From Peptococcaceae bacterium CEB3 (lineage in GTDB: Bacteria; Bacillota; Desulfitobacteriia; Desulfitobacteriales; Desulfitobacteriaceae), in the NCBI GenBank assembly GCA_001029295.1, contig LDXJ01000061.1, positions 1 through 64,000 on the forward strand: a stretch of DNA of 64,000 nucleotides, read 5' to 3'. Both the position numbers and the translations under genes were made by a program. This document shows positions 8,418 through 18,194 of the stretch, one piece after another. Every line of letters starts with the position of its first letter. Position 1 is the first letter of the stretch. The notes under the pieces are model-generated. The model made no database searches. It saw nothing but the letters and a program-made list of their open reading frames with translations, and had not been told where the DNA came from.

Positions 8418-9518
8418 TTACTCTAAGACACCACAGACCACCCCAAGTATCCACTTGTGGGCATCGACCTGTGAAAAGGTCGATTCGGATCTCAATATTC
8501 TTGGTACGTACTTCGCAAAACCCTGGTTGGTGGTAACATATCCTTCATTCTTTACCCTCTGTGCAATTTGGTCTACGCTCAATGGTACAGCACTCTTGCT
8601 TAAAACTGCGAAAATATAATCCTTTGCGGTTCGCGGGTCGGTTGTAGGATTGCTCCTGTGGTACTTTTGAAGTTTTTCCATACCCTCTAGTTTCAAGGTC
8701 TTCCCAGTTTCTAGATAGTCGAAAATTGGTAAGAGTATGGGGACTAACCCATCCCGAACCTCCTTGATACGCATAGGCAGTGCTGTTAGGCAAATACCTT
8801 TTATAAATTCGCGGCTTTTTGGCAACATAAATGTAGCAATAATAATTACCACACCCAAGAGTCTGACCATGTTTGGCAGGTTTTTTATGAGATGGTACAG
8901 AGCCCTAATCGCATCATAAAATGCGCTAATAGCTACTAAACCAGTAAGGGTTATAACAGTCTCGCAGGCTGAAAAGGTATACATGATACTTTGACCTGCG
9001 TGATAACCTCTTAGGTCTAATGAGAGGTCAACATAGTTTTCGTTTCCCATTCCCAAAGCAAGTAGATCTTTATCTTGAGTCAGAAACCATTCATGCGACA
9101 TAAACGAAACCAGACGTAAGAAGGGTATGTCCTTCGGGTCTCTTAGATCGTTTTCCAGAGGAGCTGTTACACGAGGTTTTAAGTCGGGTACCAGCCTTAT
9201 TAATCGAGCGTACGTGTGATTCCATTTTTCACGAACTTCATTGACAGTGGTGCGTGATTCCCTTGCCATTTTAGAAAAATGGTCTTCAATCTCATGAATA
9301 CTTTCAGCCGGGAAAAAGATCACAACACGCTTAGCTTCTGCCAGCTTAAACAGGGTCGTTAGTTTTCCGGTTAGGAGCATACGGCGCAGATCGCCGAGCA
9401 GAATGTTGGAGTCGACAACGACTGCAGTCACAGCATATGGGATAAGTTCATGAAAAATGGGCAAGGAGTTTAGGAGTTTATCGAAATCCAGCTCCTGGTT
9501 GCTTTCGTTTAACATCAT
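8418..9518 (-). CDS. PIN-domain protein with membrane segments and C-terminal winged-helix domain
   Basis: Three parts are visible. Residues 30-180 form a PIN-like domain: VVVDSNILL (D36, N38), an acidic HEIEDH, DLRDPKDIPFL and FLTQDKDLL supply the acidic residues of the RNase site. Two hydrophobic segments follow (VITLTGLVAISAF, LLGVVIIIATFML). The last 80 residues (SVDQIAQRVKNEGYVTTNQG to the end) look like a winged-helix domain. The start is the ATG at 9518 because GTGAGGAG lies 7 bases before it; the longer frame to 9578 has no site. It lies upstream of the Ntn-hydrolase-like gene, same strand, 472 bp away. PIN RNase activity is inference. Confidence 0.65.
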   Translation of the reverse strand: MMLNESNQELDFDKLLNSLPIFHELIPYAVTAVVVDSNILLGDLRRMLLTGKLTTLFKLAEAKRVVIFFPAESIHEIEDHFSKMARESRTTVNEVREKWNHTYARLIRLVPDLKPRVTAPLENDLRDPKDIPFLRLVSFMSHEWFLTQDKDLLALGMGNENYVDLSLDLRGYHAGQSIMYTFSACETVITLTGLVAISAFYDAIRALYHLIKNLPNMVRLLGVVIIIATFMLPKSREFIKGICLTALPMRIKEVRDGLVPILLPIFDYLETGKTLKLEGMEKLQKYHRSNPTTDPRTAKDYIFAVLSKSAVPLSVDQIAQRVKNEGYVTTNQGFAKYVPRILRSESTFSQVDAHKWILGVVCGVLE

Positions 9519-9628
9519 AATATATCTCCTCACCCTTCCCCATCTTCGAATGATTCGGCGACCATTTATGAATGTCATACTTCGCTTTTTATCATTCCAA
9601 CTAACAAGGCTCAGTTCTTAAGTCAAGT

Positions 9629-12600
9629 TTAGCCCACTATCTTTACCGCATTCTCCTTTATGCTCGTTACTAGCTCCACCATCCGTTTCTGTTTTGAGCC
9701 ATCAAACAGCTTAATAAAGCTCTGAGGTTTATCAAAAGGCGGCCGCGTGAGTTCGGACACGTTTTCTATATAACCGTTCTGAACGACATAGTCGATGACT
9801 TTCTTAACAAATACAATTTGCGCTTGACTGAGCGACTGATCATTGATAAAATCAGAGAACGCTACAACCGCTGCTGCATATTCCATCTTGGCAATTTTAC
9901 GCACAAGCAAACCGAATGGCGTATCCTGGAACTCGCGCTTATAATCCTCTACGGTGCCAAGTTCCCCCGTGAAGACATGCTCCAGGCTTTCGTAGTCGAA
10001 CGCAGTAAGCGGCATATTGTTACGAAGCTTATAAATGGCGAGATGATCGCGGTGTTTCTCAATATAGCGGTTTACCTTGAGCCTATAATCCTCAAAGTCG
10101 TAGGCAGGACCTATTCCTTGTCCCTCCCTGACTTCGAGAATTTCATCGGCCAAGTTGGTGTAGATCGGATTTCTTCCACCTTCGTCAATAATGAACTTTA
10201 TAAGGCTGCGCAGCTCCACGCGCACTCTCTCAAAGTTCAAAATATCGGAACCCTGCCAAAACTCGTCCGTGCCAATCATATTGATTAGCTCCAATTTTTC
10301 TCTTATCTGCGGAATTGTAGCACGCTGCGAAAGACTGGCGCACACGCCTATAAGTTGCTTTTTCCCCTTTTTGAACTGTGCCAGCCCTTCAATCTGAGAG
10401 AGCATAAGGCCGTACATAAAATTGTCAAATCGTTTGGCAAATTCGTCCGTGTCATCCATGTAGACAATCGGCGCTAGGAAAGCGATGAGATTGTGTTTAT
10501 CCAAAGCCGTGAGGTAGATAAACGCCCTCGCCCGTTTATACTTTTCAATGTATTGCAACTGGAGCTTGACAGATACCAGCTCGATATTCAGCTCGTTGAT
10601 CTGCGGTAATACCGCTTCAATCAGCCCGGTCCGGATGGACTGATAGGACTCACCGGTATAGGCTGACGTCTGGAGGTGACATATCAAGCGAACCCGCTTC
10701 GCAAAGATGGCTTCCGTTATGCTCTGGGCTTCACTGTTTTGTAAGCCCTCTTTGTTGGCACGGAAGAATTCAAAATTGCCAAGATAGTCAAAGATAACAA
10801 AATGGGTCTTATCCTGTCCTTCTCCGAACAGATTTTTGCAAAGCCGGGTACCCCGCCCGATCATCTGCCAGAATTTTATTTTGGAGCGCACACGCTTAAA
10901 GAACACCAGATTAACAATCTCCGGGACATCAATGCCGGTATCTAGCATGTCGACGGATACGGCAATATGGGGTTCCTTTTCTGCGATCTTAAAATCCGTA
11001 ATGAGCGTTTGTGCATAGCTGTCATCACAAACCACCCGCTTGGCAAAGTTGCCGTGGTACTGCGGATACAGCTTATCAAAGCGATCAAGGATGTACTGAG
11101 CGTGTTTTTTGTTTTGGGCGAAGATAATGGTTTTACCCAGACGATCCCCCCCGGCAACCCGGATCCCTTTTGTCATGAGATCTTCTAACACTGTGTCAAC
11201 CGTAGCCTGGTTGAAGATGAATGTGTTTATTTCAGGGGGGGCAATAAAATCAGGCATCTCGCCGTCTTCGTCGGTGAAATCTTCTTCGTAGCGTTCCTTG
11301 TCTTCTGCAGAAAGGTCATCGTAGGTGATACCTTGCTCCAAGAACCTCGTTCTGACCTCCATATTATGGTAGCGAACTAAGACGTGGTCAATGTCCGCAG
11401 CGGTTTCATAATCGTAGGCATACGTGGGCACTCCGCTTTCCATCTCGAAAAATCGGTAGGTATTATGATCAACTTCGATCCGGGGGGTGGCCGTCAAGCC
11501 GACCAGCAGGCCATCGAAGTATTCAAAAATCGCGCCATATTTTTTAAAGATGCTTCTGTGAGCTTCGTCCACCACGATCAGGTCAAAATGGGCTGGGGTA
11601 AATAGAGGCCGACCGTCCTCGCTCTTGACCGTGTCGATGGCGTTAAGCATCGTCGGATAGGTTGAAAAGACAATGCGAGCATTTTTCTCATCCTTGTTGC
11701 TGAGCAGGTTACACAGGGACATATCCGGCAAAAAGTTCTTAAAGTCGTCTTTGGCTTGCTTTACCAAAGCCGTTCTGTCGGCTAAAAATAAGATGTTCGT
11801 AATGTATCCTCCACGGGACAATACATCCGTTAAACTGGAGGCCGTCCTTGTTTTGCCTGAGCCGGTCGCCATCACGAGCAAGGATCTTCTGTGCCCGGTT
11901 GTGATATTCTCACAGACCGCACGGATGGCTTCTTTCTGGTAGTAACGATCAGTGATTTTATCGTCAATCGGAACTTCATCCAAAGCTTTGCGTTCGCTGC
12001 GGCGATTCATCAGCTTTTGTAAGTCGTCTTTGGAAAAAATACCGCTTACCTTGCGTTGTGGAGAGGTAACGTCATCCCATAGATTCGTTTCAAAGCCATT
12101 TGTGGTGAACATTATGGGCCGCCTGCCGGTCATTTTCTCCAAACAGTCGGCATAGAGCTTAGCCTGCTGGGTGCCAATCTTGGGGTCTTTGGACGTGCGC
12201 TTGGCTTCGATGATGGCAAGGGGAAGACCGTCTTTGCCGTACAGTACATAATCGGCATAGCCTTTCCCCTCGGGATTCGGCATCCCATAAAGTGGTACCT
12301 CTTCCTTAACATCGTCACCGAATACCCAACCCAAAAGTTTCAAGTCCACATCAATATATTTCTTCCGGGTGAGAAATTCTGAAATATCCCCTGGGGTGAA
12401 ATGGCGTTCTTCCTTATGCTGCTCTTTTCCAGAGGTAAACTGTTCACTCATGGCCGCGATTTTAGCACGAAGAGCCTCAATTTCGGAATCCTTTTGCTCG
12501 ATCAGACTGTCTTTTTCCTTGAGGATCACCTTTTCAGAAGGGATATTTCCTTCATCAAAACGTCGTTCTATGTAATTTGCACCATAGCAATAGTCAACCC

Positions 12601-12961
12601 ATTGTACGAATTCAAATAAGGAAGAAAGGGACAAAACCGCATCACTGCGGTTGATGGCTTTTCCGGTATGTACCGCAAGGTTGCCCAGATTGATGATATA
12701 GGGCAGCTTGTTCCAGGTCTGGTTTTCCATGGCGAATTTGAAAGAAGGTTCGTGAATTAATGCCTGCAAATTGTTCTTATAGGGCACAGTGATGGTATTA
12801 TCAGCTGAATATACCCATTTCACGGCGAGCTCGAAGGCCTTGCGACTACCCACTGCTGCCATTGCGGGAGAGGTGGCAAGCACACGCTCCGCTTCGATGC
12901 AAGCTGCGGAAAATAAAGCATATTCAGTTTGACCCTGTAGGAAATCAAAGTTTGCAAGCAT
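9629..12961 (-). CDS. hsdR: Type I restriction enzyme, R subunit
   Basis: The 1110-residue motor/endonuclease subunit of a type I restriction-modification system. In order: an N-terminal DUF4145-like region, a coiled linker (about 150-190), a PD-(D/E)XK nuclease core (YADYVLYGKDGLPLAIIEAK), a superfamily 2 helicase with Walker A MATGSGKTRT, VVDEAHRS, GLTATPR and the late motif IGRGTRLC, and an EcoEI-type C-terminal domain. All catalytic motifs are present. The ATG at 12961 is preferred over the GTG nine bases earlier because GAGG lies 8 bases before it. The gene starts about 14 bases after the hsdS stop. Confidence 0.93.
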   Translation of the reverse strand: MLANFDFLQGQTEYALFSAACIEAERVLATSPAMAAVGSRKAFELAVKWVYSADNTITVPYKNNLQALIHEPSFKFAMENQTWNKLPYIINLGNLAVHTGKAINRSDAVLSLSSLFEFVQWVDYCYGANYIERRFDEGNIPSEKVILKEKDSLIEQKDSEIEALRAKIAAMSEQFTSGKEQHKEERHFTPGDISEFLTRKKYIDVDLKLLGWVFGDDVKEEVPLYGMPNPEGKGYADYVLYGKDGLPLAIIEAKRTSKDPKIGTQQAKLYADCLEKMTGRRPIMFTTNGFETNLWDDVTSPQRKVSGIFSKDDLQKLMNRRSERKALDEVPIDDKITDRYYQKEAIRAVCENITTGHRRSLLVMATGSGKTRTASSLTDVLSRGGYITNILFLADRTALVKQAKDDFKNFLPDMSLCNLLSNKDEKNARIVFSTYPTMLNAIDTVKSEDGRPLFTPAHFDLIVVDEAHRSIFKKYGAIFEYFDGLLVGLTATPRIEVDHNTYRFFEMESGVPTYAYDYETAADIDHVLVRYHNMEVRTRFLEQGITYDDLSAEDKERYEEDFTDEDGEMPDFIAPPEINTFIFNQATVDTVLEDLMTKGIRVAGGDRLGKTIIFAQNKKHAQYILDRFDKLYPQYHGNFAKRVVCDDSYAQTLITDFKIAEKEPHIAVSVDMLDTGIDVPEIVNLVFFKRVRSKIKFWQMIGRGTRLCKNLFGEGQDKTHFVIFDYLGNFEFFRANKEGLQNSEAQSITEAIFAKRVRLICHLQTSAYTGESYQSIRTGLIEAVLPQINELNIELVSVKLQLQYIEKYKRARAFIYLTALDKHNLIAFLAPIVYMDDTDEFAKRFDNFMYGLMLSQIEGLAQFKKGKKQLIGVCASLSQRATIPQIREKLELINMIGTDEFWQGSDILNFERVRVELRSLIKFIIDEGGRNPIYTNLADEILEVREGQGIGPAYDFEDYRLKVNRYIEKHRDHLAIYKLRNNMPLTAFDYESLEHVFTGELGTVEDYKREFQDTPFGLLVRKIAKMEYAAAVVAFSDFINDQSLSQAQIVFVKKVIDYVVQNGYIENVSELTRPPFDKPQSFIKLFDGSKQKRMVELVTSIKENAVKIVG

Positions 12962-12974
12962 TAATTTCACCTCA

Positions 12975-14138
12975 CTAGCATTCGAAATACTCGCTCATTA
13001 GGCTGTCAAACAAGTATTGTGTTTCGTCGATTGCCTTTTTTACTAGGGCTTTTTGTTCTTCGATTTTGGTGACGATTTCGGCGAATTTGGTTTGAAGGTT
13101 AATTGGAGGGACCGGAATAATCAAATTCTTAATCAAGCTGAATTCAACATTATCTGCGGTAACAGCTCTAACATTTTTCAAAATGTTGTTTTGCATTAAC
13201 ATAAAAAAATATAACAGATACTCTGCTTCAACTTTTTCACTAGTAATAAAGGCCTTCATATCTTGGTTAATAGCAATATCAACTGTATTGATTGCAAGCG
13301 GTAGTGATCTTTTTAATATGCCACTTCTAATAACCATTAAAATAGAGCCAGAAGGTATTAGGTTAGCTGAACTATTTTTAACTGCATTTTCGTTTATGTG
13401 GTCAATGCTGTCCTTGATACAAATAGTCTTCATATCTTTAGGTGTAACCCAAGGAATGGCACCGATAAAATACTCACTGTGACTTTTTGACGGAGTGCCA
13501 CCGCCCATTATCGTAGAACACACCCTATCAACTGTGCTAACTACCCACCCCTTCTCATTCGTCACAGGATCGCCGAACATATCGTAAAAGATGGACTTGA
13601 TAAGGTTGTCCAGCTCTGCAAGCAGTTGTTTGCGCATGGCAAGAAGGTCTGCGGCGGTGTCTAAGTTTTTGGCAATTTGTTTTTGGGTTTCGAGGGGTGG
13701 GAGAGGAATTTGTATTTTTTCCACGATAGCCTTAGAAATTTCTTTAAATGTAGCACCTCTTCCAAGTGAATTTAAAAACTCTGTTTTCCCTTTCAAAAAC
13801 CAAAACAAATATTTATTGAATATCTTTTCCGAACAAATTAAATTTTTAAATCCCTGATTGCAGTACATTTCCGCTCCTGCAATGGCTACCTTTCCAATCG
13901 GAGCTCTCGATGAAAGCAAAACCGTTCCTATTGGTAGTGACCTCAAACTTGTATCTTTGATTGCTTTTTCTGTAATTTTACGTTCTGTATTGTTGATAAC
14001 GAAAATTGTATCCTTTAGTTCAGCCGGTGTAACCCAATTATACTCACCGTTCCAATATTCATCTACTCCTGTTTTGGGAGTAGAACCGACAACAACAGTT
14101 GTAACATCACTTAACGTTGTTACACTCCACTTACTCAC
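12975..14138 (-). CDS. hsdS: Type I restriction-modification specificity subunit
   Basis: The 387-residue DNA-recognition subunit. It has two target-recognition domains (residues 1-150 and 200-350), each ending in a long helix after the motif pattern PLPPLETQKQIAKNLD (first repeat) and PVPPINLQTKFAEIV (second repeat). Each domain opens with an S-x-x-P-x-T-G/S-like motif (GSTPKTGVDEYWNG; GGTPSKSHSEYFIG). Both halves look intact. It overlaps hsdM by 8 bases. The recognition sequence cannot be predicted from what is visible. Confidence 0.92.
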   Translation of the reverse strand: MSKWSVTTLSDVTTVVVGSTPKTGVDEYWNGEYNWVTPAELKDTIFVINNTERKITEKAIKDTSLRSLPIGTVLLSSRAPIGKVAIAGAEMYCNQGFKNLICSEKIFNKYLFWFLKGKTEFLNSLGRGATFKEISKAIVEKIQIPLPPLETQKQIAKNLDTAADLLAMRKQLLAELDNLIKSIFYDMFGDPVTNEKGWVVSTVDRVCSTIMGGGTPSKSHSEYFIGAIPWVTPKDMKTICIKDSIDHINENAVKNSSANLIPSGSILMVIRSGILKRSLPLAINTVDIAINQDMKAFITSEKVEAEYLLYFFMLMQNNILKNVRAVTADNVEFSLIKNLIIPVPPINLQTKFAEIVTKIEEQKALVKKAIDETQYLFDSLMSEYFEC

Positions 14139-15648
14139 CGATAAGCCCCCTCAATTCCTCCATTTTTGAAGAAATATCCAGGCTCAGCTCGTCAAGGCGT
14201 GTCATAATCTCCATGGGGGAATCGTATTCCACCTTTTCATAAACAACCTCTTTATAACGGTTGATAGATAAATCATAGTCGTTAGCTCCAATGGCCGACT
14301 TATCTACGAAGAAGCTCTGTTCAGTAGGCTTGCGGTTAGCTTCACCATAAAGGTTATGGAAGCGGGCAAGGATATCCGGAATATCATTGGCCTCAATGGA
14401 AGAACGTTTATCGTCCAATGAAAAGCCATCGGCTTTCATATCGTAAAACCAAACCTTATCAGTACCGCCTGCACCTGTTTTTGTAAATACAAGAACAGCA
14501 GTGCTAACCCCTGCGTAGGGTTTAAACACACCGCTGGGCATGGAGATAACCGCCTGAAGTTGATGGTTTTCTACCAACTCTTTGCGCAAGGCTTTGTGGG
14601 CCTTGGTTGAGCCAAACAAAACGCCATCTGGTACAATACAAGAACAACGACCACCCTTGCGAAGCATCCTCAAAAAGAGTGCAACAAACAAAAGCTCCGT
14701 CTTTTTTGTGTCGCAGACTACCTTCAAGTTATCGTTAATACTCTCGGCGTCCACTGTACCGGTAAACGGTGGATTGGCAAGGACAATATCATAAGCGGAA
14801 GAAATACTGTTTTGCTTGGAAACGCTGTCCACATAGTTAATACTGGGCTGGGTAATTGAATGGAGCATGAGATTCATGGCGGAAATACGCAACATCGTTC
14901 TGTCGGTGTCAAAACCTGTGAACATATCACCCTCAAAATGCCCCCACTGTTCGGTTGTCATCTCAGACTCATAGTTTTCTCTGATATATTCAGCGGATGA
15001 AACGAGGAAACCCGCTGTACCACAGGCCGGATCACAAATCTTATCTTTTGGCGTGGGTGCAAGCAACCGCACCATCATATCACGAATATGCTTCGGTGTC
15101 CGAAACTGCCCGTTCTGCCCTGCTGTAGCCAGTTTGCCCAGCATATATTCATAAAGGTCGCCTTGCATATCAATATCTTTAATGTCGTGTTCATATAGCT
15201 CATCTAATCCTGTAATTATCTTTTGCAATACCTGTGGGGTTGGAATTAAGAACATCGCGTCCTGCATATAGCGAGAAAAAGCAGATGCATTTTCTCCGTT
15301 CATAGCCTTGATAAAGGGGAATACCTTTGTGCCGACTATATCATAAATCTCGCGGGAGTCTTTTGTCTTAAAATTGCTCCAACGCATAGCCAGTCCCCCC
15401 TCGTCCTGAGGGAAGATCTTGGACGGTGCTTCACCGGTTAGGGCTTCGATGCTCTCAATTTCTAGTTCCTTTTCATCTAATGAACGGATAAACATCAGAT
15501 AGGTAAGTTGTTCTATAACGGTTATAGGGTTAGAAATACCGCCAGCCCAGATATCCGACCATATTCTATCAACCTTGTTGCGAATTTCTCCTGTCAGCAC
15601 TGCTTTTGCTCCTATCGCTATTTTAGTACTCGGGGTAGGATTTTGCAT
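14131..15648 (-). CDS. hsdM: Type I restriction-modification methyltransferase subunit
   Basis: The 505-residue N6-adenine methyltransferase. An N-terminal HsdM_N helical domain (KVDRIWSDIWAGGISNPITV) is followed by the AdoMet site (PTPKDKICDPACGTAGFLVS), the catalytic NPPF (VLANPPFTGT) and the late motif GGRCSCIVPDGVLFGS. The start is taken at 15648: a TAAGG site lies 6 bases upstream and an extended -10 promoter 31 bases upstream, while a longer frame to 15774 would begin before the promoter. It is the first gene of the hsdM-hsdS-hsdR operon. Confidence 0.93.
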   Translation of the reverse strand: MQNPTPSTKIAIGAKAVLTGEIRNKVDRIWSDIWAGGISNPITVIEQLTYLMFIRSLDEKELEIESIEALTGEAPSKIFPQDEGGLAMRWSNFKTKDSREIYDIVGTKVFPFIKAMNGENASAFSRYMQDAMFLIPTPQVLQKIITGLDELYEHDIKDIDMQGDLYEYMLGKLATAGQNGQFRTPKHIRDMMVRLLAPTPKDKICDPACGTAGFLVSSAEYIRENYESEMTTEQWGHFEGDMFTGFDTDRTMLRISAMNLMLHSITQPSINYVDSVSKQNSISSAYDIVLANPPFTGTVDAESINDNLKVVCDTKKTELLFVALFLRMLRKGGRCSCIVPDGVLFGSTKAHKALRKELVENHQLQAVISMPSGVFKPYAGVSTAVLVFTKTGAGGTDKVWFYDMKADGFSLDDKRSSIEANDIPDILARFHNLYGEANRKPTEQSFFVDKSAIGANDYDLSINRYKEVVYEKVEYDSPMEIMTRLDELSLDISSKMEELRGLIGE

Positions 15649-15678
15649 TTTGAACCTTACGCTTACCCCCTGACTTTG

Positions 15679-15687
15679 ATTATACCA
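15679..15687 (-). promoter_or_regulatory. Extended -10 promoter of the hsd operon
   Basis: On the minus strand TGGTATAAT fits the TGnTATAAT extended -10 consensus; no good -35 box is seen, as is common for this class. A start site about 7 bases downstream would leave a short leader before the hsdM ribosome binding site. Confidence 0.6.
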
Positions 15688-16078
15688 TTTCGTCTGGACA
15701 AATTGTTGAGGAGCGAGTGAAACGGCAGAAAGCGCTGGTTCTGTACGAATTGCCAACATGCACACCACTCCCATCCACCACGGGCCGAGTCAAGTAGGGA
15801 GGTTTCACCCCTACCTGCTCACGGTGTTCGAGGTGCCTTCCCTCCCACGCCCCCAACGCTCCCGGCGGGTAATTTACCCTCGATGATGTTGTCCGAAATA
15901 GGCCAACAAAGCAACCTTCGGTTGAGTTCGAGATGCCCTTTTTCCAAAGCGCGCAACCGGAACCCAAATGCCACCATCGACAGCGCGCTCCACGTCGGGG
16001 TTGGCCCCATATGTAGCATTTCTACGCGTTGAGGCATATTCCTTCCAGTGTGGCAAATAAAAGCAGCCCCGCCTCCTT
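15688..16078. other. Intergenic stretch without recognised gene
   Basis: No gene of a known family or strong hairpin was recognised. Short frames here lack ribosome binding sites. The right end runs into family-1 repeat copy D. Confidence 0.45.
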
Positions 16079-16375
16079 TGTGCTAATGCCGCCATCGTCC
16101 CTGAGTTGGGAGACCCGCTACCCTCAGTATATCCCTCACGTGCCGGGTTGGGGAGATTGGGGCACGGCTCAGCCTAACCATCGGAGCGGTCCGATGCTCG
16201 CCAACGGTCTATCGCTCCACACACAACGCTCCGCACGGTAGAAGTTCCACCATCCGGCGGCCCGTGCAAATTTTTCGCACCGGGCTCTTCGGTTCTTGAC
16301 TTCTGGCTAGGCTTTATCGAGGCGGATTCTTGAACTTAGCAAGGCGCAACCGGTGGGATGATTGGCTATCGGGGA
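16079..16375. repeat. Family 1 repeat, copy D (3' half)
   Basis: It matches the second half of copy A, from GCTAATGCCGCCATC to GCGCAACCGGTGGGATGATT. In its left part (CCCGCTACCCTCAG, ACGTGCCGGGTTGGGG) it is closer to copy C than to A or B, so at least two sublineages exist in the window. Confidence 0.7.
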
Positions 16376-16424
16376 TATAAGCCGGAATATAGCCTGTATT
16401 GGTTTAGCCTGTTCGGCCCAACTT

Positions 16425-16775
16425 CTACGCTTTAACCTCATCTTTCTTGGACTTTGCTCCAATAGTTGCAAATATCCCACCGATTAATGAAAGCACCATA
16501 AATACTGCAACCAGTGTACCGCCAAGGACTACCCCTAAAAGCGAGGCTATTATTAGAAGTATTCCCGGTACTTTATTTTTGGCTCCTATTGCGATTGCCC
16601 CGAAAATGATAACAAGAAACGAGAATAATACGCCACCCCAACCAAGTCCAACTACAGTACTAGATCCACTTGCATGAAATGCGGAGGCGGCACCGCCGAT
16701 AAACAGAGTAGCCATTGCTGATAAGATACCAAAGATTCCTGCGATTAAAGAAATGATTGCGCCTGCTTTTTTCAT
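16425..16775 (-). CDS. DUF4064-like four-helix membrane protein
   Basis: The 116-residue protein has four hydrophobic segments (about 5-28, 42-62, 68-85, 88-108) rich in Gly, Ala and Ile, and a short Lys-rich tail, matching the DUF4064 type of small membrane proteins. It follows the DUF4352-like gene by 14 bases on the same strand, so they are probably co-transcribed. No function is known. Confidence 0.65.
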   Translation of the reverse strand: MKKAGAIISLIAGIFGILSAMATLFIGGAASAFHASGSSTVVGLGWGGVLFSFLVIIFGAIAIGAKNKVPGILLIIASLLGVVLGGTLVAVFMVLSLIGGIFATIGAKSKKDEVKA

Positions 16776-16789
16776 TATAAACTCCTCCT

Positions 16790-17425
16790 CTATTGCACAG
16801 CTAATGTAATTTCTTGGCCAGTCATTCCGCCACGTGCCTTTAGTGTCAATCCCTTGACATCCTGCGGAACATCAAAGGCAACTTTTCCTGTAATTGTCAT
16901 ACCGGGATTAACCTGAGTGAGCATAAACCCTTCTTTTGGGTTCGAGACGGATGACATGAATGCCATGGTAGCATCAGATGATGGAGAGAAAATCCTGCCC
17001 CGACCATCTACAAGTTTAAAACTGTTAGCATCTACAGTAATAGCATCCGTTTGGTTATTGGTAATGCTCAAAGTTACTATTTTAAAAATTCCTTGTGCCT
17101 TGGCGGTAGCGAATTGATTATCGCCAATTGTACTCGCAGAATCAAAACCTTTCACGGCGATCTTTACGTTACTTGATACGCCTTCTTTCGATAATTGAGG
17201 CTTAGGAGGGGCAGGTGTAGGAGTAGGAGCGGGTGTACTTTTTGCAGGCTGGGCTGAAGACGCAGTTGAAGTTTCCTGCTTAGCCGGTATAGAGGTAGTT
17301 TGGGAGCTAGAATTTTTTTTACTTGTTAAAATACTTATAACGATAAGAATGATAAAAATATACCCGATAGTAGCAACGATTTTCTTCCATAGCTTTCCTG
17401 AACGGAATCCTGGAATTTTACTCAT
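16790..17425 (-). CDS. Membrane-anchored DUF4352-like protein
   Basis: The 211-residue protein has one N-terminal membrane segment (residues 14-35), a Ser/Thr/Pro/Lys-rich linker (40-80) with PAPTPTPAPPKP, and a C-terminal Ig-like beta domain (FKIVTLSITNNQTDAITVDA, FKLVDGRGRIFSPSSDA, VNPGMTITGKVAFDVP). This is the usual DUF4352 layout, displayed outside the membrane. Its neighbour is the DUF4064-like gene. It could sense or bind something at the cell surface; nothing visible shows what. Confidence 0.7.
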   Translation of the reverse strand: MSKIPGFRSGKLWKKIVATIGYIFIILIVISILTSKKNSSSQTTSIPAKQETSTASSAQPAKSTPAPTPTPAPPKPQLSKEGVSSNVKIAVKGFDSASTIGDNQFATAKAQGIFKIVTLSITNNQTDAITVDANSFKLVDGRGRIFSPSSDATMAFMSSVSNPKEGFMLTQVNPGMTITGKVAFDVPQDVKGLTLKARGGMTGQEITLAVQ

Positions 17426-18008
17426 CTCTCACAGCATCTCCTTTTCTTTTTATGTGGTGGTAGTTTTCTATTCTATAAAGAAACTTCACTTCCTACTTTG
17501 TTGGAAAATTATCCTGATATACCGTGCAAATTGTTGACTCGTCCCGTATAATTAGCGGCAATTAATGGTTAACCGACTTTCACTCTACACAATAAGGCAG
17601 TAGGCATTCGCGTACCATTATCTCGGTAAGTACAGAAACAGACCACTCCGCCGCGCGACCGCCCGTTTTGTGGTATCCAGAAAGGGAACCAGTTGGCCTG
17701 GCAAACGGGTCCTACATTTCTTCCGGAAATCTAACTGTACCAATGACTTTATATACCCTTCTCTTTCCGCCTACCAAGCGGAGAGAACCTCTTTACCCAA
17801 TGTTGGCTTTCCACAGAACTCGCAGTAAAGGGTATTGCGGTCGTTCTCATGGCAGGATTCGTAGGTATTCCTGCCGCACGAAGGTGCGACAAAATCTTCA
17901 GCGGAAAAACTCTGGGGATAATGTGGATAGTGTGATAACGTTGGTTGATGCCAACGGAAGCGAACAGAGCGGCAGCTGAAATCCCCACTTTTTGTCAATT
18001 GCTATTAA

Positions 18009-18194
18009 TCGCGCTATCTAACGGCAAATTTGGACCCGAAAGTGACGGGACGCATCACCGCCAGTGTCGGTGCTTTTACCACAGGCTTGACATGGGGTCA
18101 GGAGACGAAAGATAAACGACTCATGGGCTTTCGGAAAACCCCCAACCAGATCGCTATTTATCTTTCAAAGATCAAAAGAGCGGCTACATTATAA
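18009..18194 (+). pseudogene. Possible decayed reading-frame end joined to family-1 repeat
   Basis: A stretch open for 62 codons ends with RLMGFRKTPNQIAIYLSKI just inside repeat copy B; the same end is encoded in copy C (GFWKTPNQIAIYLSKIKRA). It has no start codon with a ribosome binding site. It may be the C-terminus of a lost gene, perhaps of the mobile element itself. Between 17426 and 18009 nothing else was recognised. Confidence 0.3.

Noticed and set aside
15649-15774. Longer hsdM start
   Set aside because: The extra 42 codons lie before the -10 box and ribosome binding site and do not look like HsdM sequence.
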